A program made the translations under genes and the position numbers. The notes under the pieces are model-generated. The model did not search any database. It was not told the DNA's origin and saw nothing but the letters and a program-made list of their open reading frames with translations. Below, piece by piece: positions 12,457 to 19,710 of a stretch of 64,000 bases of DNA (positions within the stretch are counted from its first letter, which is position 1; every line of letters begins with the position of its first letter). Source of the stretch: Chlorops oryzae (taxonomy: Eukaryota; Arthropoda; Insecta; Diptera; Chloropidae); assembly GCA_020466095.1 (NCBI GenBank), contig CM035807.1, positions 53,696,878 to 53,760,877 on the forward strand, read 5' to 3'.

Positions 12457-12475
12457 AATCCGGCTCGAAGGACCA
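12457..12475 (-). promoter_or_regulatory. BEL2 primer-binding site, tRNA-Tyr type
   Basis: On the minus strand the sequence TGGTCCTTCGAGCCGGATT lies four bases inside the 5' LTR. It is complementary to the 3' end of insect tRNA-Tyr (…CCGGCTCGAAGGACCA, from general knowledge). It would prime minus-strand DNA synthesis. Confidence 0.7.
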
Positions 12476-12479
12476 GAAT

Positions 12480-12715
12480 TGATGCGTTCAATAAACATCG
12501 ATTAATTCGGATTGCTTAATTGCAAATTTTATTTTATTAGAATACGTCTAACTTTATTGAAAGATTTTACGAGAGAGAGTAAAACAAAAAGAACGGCGAA
12601 AAAACAAGAAGAAGAAGAGATGACAGTTCGCATTTTGACAATTTGACTTAAACTAGGGTTGCCATCATAACATAAGTAGATTTTATACAAAAAGGAGAAT
12701 TGTAACTTTAATTTG
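12480..12715 (-). repeat. BEL2 5' LTR
   Basis: Direct repeat of 7063-7271, 236 bases long, carrying the 27-base segment (taactttattgaaagatttt and following) missing in the other copy. It adjoins the tRNA-Tyr-type primer site. Confidence 0.8.
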
Positions 12716-14170
12716 TCGAAGGAAGATGTAAATTAGACTCCAACACATATCTTTACCTGTGGAATTAGTTTGGCAGTCCATCTTCCTTGCGGGGAATTAT
12801 TCCATCTCTCTTGCCATCTTTGTATGGTTTGTTCTCTTTCTTGAGTTCCCATTTCTTTTGTAAAGTTACCATTATTTTTCAGATGCCATATAACTTTTCG
12901 CTCCTTAGCTTGTAGATCTATAGGGACTACTCCCGCTATACGCCGACTGCATCCGCGGAGACAGTACGATACGCCGATGTTATGCGTAGCGCCGCAGTTC
13001 GCAAGACTGCAGACATTTTTTCCGCTTTGATGCTTTGTTAAATGAATCCGCCCAGACTTCGCAGCCATACAGGAGTATCGCATTTACCGTGGACGTGATT
13101 AGTTTTCTTTTTTCAGCCGTCGGTACCCCAACGTTCGCCATTAGTCTACTTAAAGAAGATGATTCTTTTGCAGCTTTCTTCGCTGTGTGTTTGATATCTT
13201 CCATGTATGAGAGCTTTCTGTCCAATCTTACACCTAAGTACCTCACAACATTTTGAGTTCTTATAATGTCTTCACAGACACGCATCTCGACCTCCGTTAC
13301 TACACGTTTTCTAGTGAAGATTACAAGCTCCGTTTTTTGGGTTGCCAGTTCCAAGCCCCAAGTATTCATCCATGTTTTCACTCCTAACATGACCTGATTA
13401 AGCTTGCGTAGAGCGTGCTCAGTATCGCGTAATGTGATTACCGCTGCAACGTCATCCGCGTAAGCCACCAGAAACGTCTGATCAGGCATCTCTATGTGGA
13501 GAATTTCATCATACGTAATGTTCCATAGGTCGGGACCGAGCATAGACCCCTGCGCTGCTCCTGCTGTTACTTGAGCTGTTTTGTAACCACTTTTTGTGGG
13601 GTATATCAGCTGTCGCTCTGCTAAATAACTCCGAATTATCTTTCTGTTGTTTACTGGGGCTCGAAAGCGTGATTCTACGGCATCTATGATGTCTGCCCAC
13701 CTGAGGCTGTTGAATGCATTTTTAACGTCCAATGTGGCCAAAAGCACAACTGATCGCGAGTAGTGACTTCCTCTTTGTGACATTTCTGCTGCTTTTATAA
13801 CTTCAGTAATAGCGCCCATCGTACTTCTCCTCTTTCGAAAACCGTACTGTCTAGGGCTTAGACCGCGAAATGATTCTACTACCCGGTTTAAACGCGGTTT
13901 AGTCATTTTTTCCAAAAGTTTTCCCGCTGTATCTAATAGGCACAGTGGCCTGTATGACGAGGGGTTACGGGGGCTGGCCTTTCCTTTATTTATTAGGATT
14001 AGTTGTTGCCTCCTCCAAATTTTTGGGAAAATCCCGTTTTTGAGACATCTATTATAGGTGGCTAAGAGCAGCTGTGGTCGTCTTTCTGTTATGATGGGGT
14101 CTGTTGGTATAAGGTGGCTGGATACCAAAACCTCGGGTGCTACATGTTGATCTACACTGAGGGCAAGAGG
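12716..14170 (-). pseudogene. R1-clade LINE reverse transcriptase fragment
   Basis: Minus-strand reverse transcriptase of a non-LTR retrotransposon. Recognisable blocks are YRPLCLLDTAGKLLEK, YGFRKRRSTMGAI, LDVKNAFNSLRW, AQGSMLGPDLWN and the catalytic VAYADDVAAVI. Then come LGVRLDRKLSY and the downstream IAGVVPIDLQAKER and GRWTAKLIPQV blocks typical of R1-like elements. The long frame (14128-12980) is followed by a frame change near 13000-13080, and the end (stop near 12733) falls directly beside the BEL2 LTR. The endonuclease domain is missing, so the copy is 5'-truncated; the 3' end of the ORF is cut as well. R1 specifically, rather than LOA or another related clade, is likely but not certain. 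Confidence 0.75.
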
Positions 14171-14278
14171 AGTTTATTTTTATCCATTTCAGGATACAAT
14201 CCCTGTGAAAGCTATGTTGGCATGCTGTGACTAGAACCTCTACATCTTCTCTAAACAGTTCTCTATAAATTGTACATT
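14156..14278 (-). pseudogene. RING-H2 finger fragment, TRAIP/NOPO-like
   Basis: On the minus strand, in a frame different from the neighbouring reverse transcriptase, the sequence reads CTIYRELFREDVEVL, then ACQHSFHRDCILKW and SSCPQCRSTC. The spacing fits a C-x2-[C]...C-x-H-x2-H-x2-C...C-x2-C RING-H2 zinc finger, with the second cysteine replaced by Tyr. The C-terminal CPQCRSTCSTRGF recalls the TRAIP/NOPO family of E3 ubiquitin ligases. The piece is about 40 codons, has no visible start, and runs into the R1-like fragment. It is best explained as an old host exon or retrocopy fragment joined to the truncated LINE. Confidence 0.5.
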
Positions 14279-14280
14279 AG

Positions 14281-14449
14281 GGTGATGACTTTTTTTGAAA
14301 CTCTTTTCCTGTATCATAGTACGATGAACTTTTATTAAAGACTTCATAAAATACTAATTTTTAGGTTATTCGGTAAAAAAAAATGTCACGCATCAAGTCA
14401 TTTGAAAAATGTAATTTTTGATTTTTTCCCAAATTTTTGATGTTACTGT
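14281..14449. other. AT-rich spacer, no gene seen
   Basis: No coding or structural signal was recognised between the RING fragment and the tandem repeat. Confidence 0.4.
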
Positions 14450-14905
14450 AAGCAGAGTTGCTCCTAGAGGGTTCAAATGTAAGACCAACTACCATTATTT
14501 TTTATTTCCCAACAATTTATCTGAACATATCTTCCCACTATCTCCACTCCTTAAGGGGTACAAAAGTAATTTTTTTATGAATTTTCCGTCCACTGTCCTA
14601 ACTAACCCCAGAGTGCCCCTAGAGGAGTCAAATGTATGACTGACCCCCATTTACTTTGTCCCATTAACATTTTTTCCCAAAATACTGACCCCCTATCTCC
14701 CCTCCTTAGGATGTCACCCATACAAAATTACCTTAATTTTATCACAATTTCATACAAAAGGGCTGTCACTGCAGTCAAACCCCTCCTAGGGGGATGATAT
14801 ATATGACCGACCCCCATTATTTTTTTACCCAAAATATTTTCTTCAAACATACCTACACTATTTCTCCCCTCCTTAGAGGGGTCCCCATACAAAAAAAGGC
14901 TTAAA
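14450..14905. repeat. Three degenerate tandem units of about 160 bp
   Basis: Three successive stretches share the order: a cctag(a/g)gg box, caaatgtatgac or a close variant, accccCATT, a T-rich run with cccaaaata, then cactatctcccctccttagg and a catacaaaa ending. They start near 14460, 14605 and 14775. Unit identity is modest, so this is an old tandem repeat. No ORF of interest crosses it. Confidence 0.55.
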
Positions 14906-15451
14906 TAAAAGAAAAATGGCTCACGAACTTCAATCTATATTATAGATGCCGTAGGAACAAGAACGTCAAAATTTATGGCGATCATATGAAGCCACCCCAC
15001 TCGGTATTTAAGTGATTTGTTAATATTTAGTTTCTATTGCATGAAAATTGATGGAGGCATGTTAACGGTAGCCACTCGCTTTTAATTGCTCTCAGTGGTC
15101 TATATCCACTAAACATCCTTGAGTCTTAATTAGTTATTAGGTTATAAAAACGTTCGTTTAGTTGGTAGGGCAGAAGTATTTGTTGTCCTCATTCTCTAGT
15201 CCAAACTATCATGTTTACTTTATTTTAAATCGAAATTATTTTTGAAAAGTTTGTGCCAAGTAGACAGGGTACGAATAGTTTGCCTTGAACCGGATTATTA
15301 CGTCATACCTCTGTCCGTAGTTTAAATTAGATTACTAAACCTATTAAATTTTTGAGAAAGCTATTTAAAGAAAGTATTTTTTCCAGACCTTTTTTTCAGT
15401 GCTTCTGCAGACCACCAGATGTATAAGTCTAAAGCTCTTTGATCTCATCGA
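14906..15451. other. Non-coding stretch, nothing recognised
   Basis: AT-rich sequence without a supported gene. If the candidate primer site at 15452-15470 is real, this would be the decayed leader of a minus-strand LTR element, but I see no Gag homology in it. Confidence 0.35.
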
Positions 15452-15470
15452 GCCCTACGCTTGGGCGCCA
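15452..15470 (-). promoter_or_regulatory. Candidate LTR-retroelement primer site, tRNA-Lys type
   Basis: On the minus strand TGGCGCCCAAGCGTAGGGC resembles primer sites complementary to tRNA-Lys (TGGCGCCCAACGTGGGG in other elements), with one extra base and one change. It is followed on the plus map after four T by tgttagcag, which on the minus strand gives an LTR ending in CTAACA. This suggests a lone gypsy-type 5' LTR to the right. Confidence 0.45.
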
Positions 15471-15473
15471 TTT

Positions 15474-16295
15474 TGTTAGCAGCAAGGCCCTTATATGAGA
15501 TGGAAAAAACTAGATTTTGTCTTACTACCCCACTTTGTATGCACTGGCAGTTCCGGCTGCTTCAGTCGTGGCGAGTTTCTTTCATATTTAAAAGAAGCGG
15601 GTAGCTTTCTTTGTTTAGGAGCCATACTGCAAAAACAAAAAAAAATTTGCACATTAATTATTTTGAGAAGCACTATAGGCAATAACACCGATGGGATTGC
15701 TTCAGTGATCGAAAGTAGTGCCACTTAAAGAGAGGAATGCAAGCACTACTCCGAGTCCACCTTACCGTGGCTTATAAGATGACACAAAGCCCCATTTGAC
15801 TCATTGAGATAGTTTTGGGATTTCACACCACGTTAATTCTTTTCCATTTTTTTCATTCACACATTATATTTATTTTTCAGAAACTCCATATATGCTTAAG
15901 CTAGTTTTACTTAAATTTACAAAACCCATATCTAGTTCTTCCTTTTTCTCCACGACGGACGCACAAACATTTTTTCAATTAAAGAATAACGATAAACAGC
16001 TGTTCTATGCTTTGTGAGTATTATTCTTTTTGTGATATTCACTAATCTAGTAACTTGATTTTATTCTGTTTTTTGTTTACATTTTTTCTTTCTCTCGTTT
16101 CCTTTAATAGTTACTTTTTACTATTCTCATCTATTTCCAAACGCGAAAAACTGAACGAAAATATAGAATAGTGCTCCCGCGACTTATTTCTTTTTAGGCA
16201 GCTTAATTACTAAAAGAAGTAATGCACCAAATATTCAATCGACTATATATATATCCTACGTATATGTATGCGAAATTTTTTTTTATGTAACTGAT
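15474..16295 (-). repeat. Possible gypsy-type LTR and AT-rich flank
   Basis: If the primer site at 15452 is genuine, an LTR starts here (plus-strand tgttagcagcaagg). Its far end is not defined and no second copy exists in the window. A 44-codon minus-strand ORF beginning MAPKQRKLPASF follows a splice-acceptor-like tract but has no recognised similarity. The rest is AT-rich with short TA runs near 16245. Confidence 0.3.
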
Positions 16296-16834
16296 TGGGC
16301 CCGTAAAGAATTAGTGTTCGTGAGACCCAAATGATTCAAAGGGAAATCGTAGATGAAATAAAAGCTCGTACCTTTGACTGGTGGCGTCGGACGCATTGGT
16401 GTCGTGGTTCTGTCGTGACGGTTGCTGCTGCTGAGGCTGTTGTTGTTTCTGCTGCTGTTGTGGTTGGCGTTGTTTCTGCGTTGATTGCTGTTGGTTTCAT
16501 GGGTTTTCAAAAGAGTCCCGTGGCAAATTTACCGACGATTATTGGAGAAAAAAAGGTGTCGCGAACGCGGCCCGCACTTCACAATACACTGCACTGACTC
16601 GTATTTTAAATCGGAACGTAGTAGAAAATCGCGGACGTGTTTCACTTGCAACTGTTCTTTTGGAATCATATTTAAAACCCACCGGTGTTGCCAGTCAAGC
16701 CCGGCAGGAAAAGTGGCGAGCAGCTGGGCTCGAGGTGCTGCCCTCCTTTTTCCCGTTTTTTCGCCGCTGGTGGGTTTTAGCTGCGTAGCGACAGCGGCAA
16801 AAACGGACATACTGCCCGCCTTGCGTTACGCAAA
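16296..16834 (-). repeat. BEL3 3' LTR
   Basis: Begins tgggcccgtaaagaatta and ends near cgttacgcaaa; on the minus strand it runs from TTGCGTAACGCAAGG to GGGCCCA. The same unit recurs at 24444-24935 and 63330-63867. It contains a run of GCT/GTT triplets (16425-16500), which differs in length between copies, and an accggtgttgccagtcaagc block identical in all three copies. Confidence 0.75.
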
Positions 16835-16982
16835 GAAACTTGAAGGGGCGTGGCTGGTAACGTACAGATTCAAGGCGAAGCGATGGTGAGCGACGACGGT
16901 AAGTAGGTTACACTCGTCGACGCTCGTTTGGTGATACGCGGAGCGTATCGAGTTGCCAAAGTGTAATACATTGGCTCTTTTT
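16835..16982 (-). other. BEL3 3' untranslated region
   Basis: This stretch next to the LTR is repeated almost exactly at the right end of the window (63868-64000), with the same gatacgcggagcgtatcg block, so it belongs to the element rather than to the flank. Confidence 0.6.
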
Positions 16983-18500
16983 TCAATAATTGAAAGCTCC
17001 TCCTGGGTCGAAAGGCAGGATAATGTTTGTGCACCTGGCATATGGTTCACAGGAGTCGCTGGCTATGGGACCACTCAAGGACCACCCGAAGACTGAACTT
17101 TGTGCAAGTAGACTGCCACCGACGTTGAATCGAATTCCTGATAGCATTACGCGGGGGAGGATGTCGGAGCCAAAAACTAAATCGATACGTCCTGGTTCCA
17201 TGAAGTGTGGATCTGCAAGCTCCAGGGAAGGTAGCTCTTTCGCGATTGGATTTGTTGCTCTCAATGATGGAAGCCAATTTGTTAATTTTGGCAGGACGAC
17301 GGCAGCCACCTCCTCTTGAAACTCAGAATGCGGAGAGGCCAAGCTGAAAACGCATTCCTTTTCCGCTGTTGATTTCTGCCCGGCAATGCCAGAGAATTTG
17401 CGAAATTTTTGCAGTGTGGGAAGATTGAGCAGTTTTTGTTTGCTGTCGTCGAGGAGTGTGCGCTGAGAGCCTTGATCCAGGAGCGCTCTTACAGTAAATC
17501 GCTCGCCCGATGAAAAATATGCGCGAGGGCGGTAGGTTGAAGTATCTCAGTATGGCCTTCAGCCATATGCGTGTTTGCTTTTCGAGTGGACGTATGTGCC
17601 GAAGGAGAAAGCATCATCGAATGTTGTGCGGAGCTGCTCGTCGTCAACGAGCCTAGCGTCTGTAATGACGGAGAGAGCGATGAACCATTCGTTGATGCCG
17701 CAGGGCCATGCGGGGGGCGTTGCGCCGCAGAACTTGGTTGTCGCTGTCGGTCATATGCGCGAGTTCTGGCTGCGTGGAGACGATCGTCCCAGGAGGAGAG
17801 CTAGATATCGGCGGTTGTTTGGTACGCTGAGAGCCTTGATCCAGGAGCGCTCGCACGGTGAATCGCTCGCCCTGATGGAGAATGTGCGCGAGGGCAGTAG
17901 GCAATAGGACCTGAGTGTGGCTGTCAGCCACATGTGCGTTGGTTTGATGGGACGAAACCGAGGCTCCAATTGGGGACGGTGACGTCGCCGATGGTGCAAC
18001 AGCGGAGCTCGTCGTCGACGGGCCGGGGGTCTGGGAGGACGGACGAGAAGCATCTTTCGGTGAGACCACGGGAGCATATCCATGAAGCACCGTGTGGTGC
18101 CGCTTCTTTTACTTCGCACATCGATAGGGGCTGGTTCATTTTGCCGAGCGATTGAAGGCAGTCAAACAATTATAACATCTGTTATTTTGCGTGATAAATC
18201 TATGACGATCGTCGACCGTCATTTTGTAAGTGGTGAAGAAATTTTCACATTAGAGGTGTGGTATTGCATAATAGACGTTGAATCCACTGAGTTTTTAAAG
18301 AGATTCAGTAGTTCATGAAGATGGGCTTTGGCGTCGTGATAAATCCCCCAACACGCCTCTAGAGCATCCCACAGATTGATAACGTTGTCCGAATTGACAG
18401 CATCGGAAAGACAGGCGTGGTCGCAAGCCGTTCAAAACCTTCTCCACACTGATTCGGGGTCCGTCCTCGCGTCGTCCAGCAGAAATCTTGGTGAATTTTC
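16983..18500 (-). pseudogene. BEL3 Gag and protease remnants with internal duplication
   Basis: Minus-strand pieces in several frames. At 16983-17342 the region after the protease reads VAAVVLPKLTNWLPS, DLVFGSDILPRVMLSG and SVFGWSLSGPIA, closely like the corresponding part of BEL1. At 17653-18090 comes LPTALAHILHQGERFTV and RALLDQGSQRT, the protease entry. Further right are a Gag knuckle remnant (CYNC near 18165) and Gag sequence up to about 18500. The protease entry appears twice (near 17460 and 17826). Frameshifts and stops are frequent and there is no Pol. Confidence 0.7.
17458..18035 (-). repeat. Imperfect direct repeat inside BEL3 gag-protease
   Basis: About 200 bases from 17458 recur from 17826, both starting with cgctgagagccttgatccag, which encodes the LLDQGSQRT protease entry on the minus strand. 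The copies differ noticeably, so this may be a join between two diverged BEL copies rather than a recent slip. Confidence 0.6.
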
Positions 18501-19146
18501 ATCATACCTCTTACTTAATCTGCACGAATCCATGAATCCATTGAAAGCGTCGTTGCAATTTCCAATTCAAATCATGTCCATCGAACGATTGAAACAGCGA
18601 CCGAAAAAAACTAAAGTAGCAGCGCTGCGATATAGCTGGCCAACATTCTTTTATCTAATTTGCTTGATCTGGGAATTCAAATCGTTTATAAATTGTTCAG
18701 GCTTTATTTAAATTGGTAAGCTAGTACACCAATCAATTTAGCAAATACCCAAATAAAATAAGTAGTCGAAATTGAATTGTCAATACTTTATTTCTCAAGA
18801 GGCTGGGCAGTGCAGCCTACTAATAACTTTCGTCTGGTGTATGCAATAATTCAAATTCTTCCGAGTGAAGAAATCGCGTGCGAGAAAAATCCGGCTTGCT
18901 TCGTACGCCAACTGCGAATTCAAATCGAAAGTTTGAAACAGCGACCAAAAAGACAAATGGCAGCAGCGCTGCGATATAGCTGACTAACGTGCTTGTCGTC
19001 TAATTTGCTTTGTCTTCTTTTTTCTTGCGTGCAAAAAGCCGTAAGGCCGATCAACTGTAGACACAAAGCAACGCAAATAAACGCACTGGTCACCCCGCTG
19101 CCGCTCACCTGTTGGTTTCTTCTTGCCGCGAGAGCGAGACACGCAC
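18501..19146. repeat. Non-coding stretch with a direct repeat of about 110 bp
   Basis: Bases from about 18567 to 18672 recur at about 18905-19015; both contain ttgaaacagcgacc and cagcgctgcgatatagct, then tctaatttgctt. No gene is evident. It may be BEL3 leader or an older inserted fragment, ending where the Jockey poly(T) begins. Confidence 0.5.
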
Positions 19147-19148
19147 TT

Positions 19149-19170
19149 TTTTTTTTTTTTTTTTTTTTTT
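19149..19170 (-). other. Poly(A) tail of the Jockey LINE
   Basis: A run of more than 20 T on the plus strand marks the 3' end of the minus-strand LINE, as expected for target-primed reverse transcription. Confidence 0.75.
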
Positions 19171-19410
19171 TAAACGTTTTATTATTTATTGGATCACTCC
19201 TCTAATATAGGAGTCTAGCAATAAGTTTTTAAATCTTACACTTAATTGGACAATATTACAAATCACAAAGCATTTTCTCAATTGAAAAGATTATGACTTA
19301 GTAATAAGTTCATTGCGGGCCTCGGATACCGAAAACTGGGCTTTGCTGATGTGTGAAGAAACACGTGTAATATTGGCGGTGCGGAAATGAAGATTTAAGC
19401 AGCTAGGCTG

Positions 19411-19710
19411 TGCGTGGATTTCAAGGGTGCATGGAGTGCACCCACCGAGATGACGATCAGCTAGGAAAGCTTAGTTTATGAATGTGCGTGGATTGCAAGG
19501 GTGCATGGAGTGCACCCACCGAGTAGACGATCAGCTAGGAAAGCTGCGTTTATTAATGTGCGTGGATTGCAAGGGTGCATGGAGTGCACCCACCGAGTAG
19601 ACGATCAGCTAGGAAAGCTGAGTTTATGGATGTGCGTGGATTGCAAGGGTGCATGGAGTGCACCCACCGAGTAGACGATCAGCTAGGAAAGCTGAGTTTA
19701 TGGATGTGCA
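19411..19710. repeat. 74-bp minisatellite at the 3' end of the Jockey LINE
   Basis: The motif tgcgtggattgcaagggtgc starts at 19411, 19485, 19559 and 19633, and a variant start lies at 19707, giving four units of exactly 74 bp plus a partial fifth. Each unit holds an inverted repeat, gggtgcatggagtgcaccc, which can form a 7-bp stem. The stop codon of ORF2 (19698) falls at the edge of the array, so the last residues of ORF2 are encoded by repeat sequence. Confidence 0.85.

Larger units (their letters stand above)
7063..12715 (-). mobile_element. BEL/Pao LTR retrotransposon (BEL2) with both LTRs
   Basis: Two direct repeats beginning tgatgcgttcaataaac flank a minus-strand gag-pol region. Going leftwards on the plus map the order is 5' LTR (12480-12715), primer site, gag, protease, reverse transcriptase, RNase H, integrase, 3' LTR (7063-7271). 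The LTRs agree closely apart from a 27-bp gap in the left copy. The coding frame carries stops and a frameshifting deletion, so the copy is dead. No convincing target-site duplication is seen at the outer ends (atatc on the left, tcgaa on the right), so the right end may have been rearranged where it meets the R1-like fragment. Confidence 0.85.

Noticed and set aside
15491..15728. Overlapping ORFs of 77 codons on both strands
   Set aside because: Neither has a recognisable motif. Mirror ORFs of equal size are expected by chance in a stop-poor stretch.
16331..16597. Val/Ala-rich ORF inside the BEL3 LTR, resembling a membrane protein
   Set aside because: It arises from the GTT/GCT triplet run of the LTR and is not kept in the other LTR copies.
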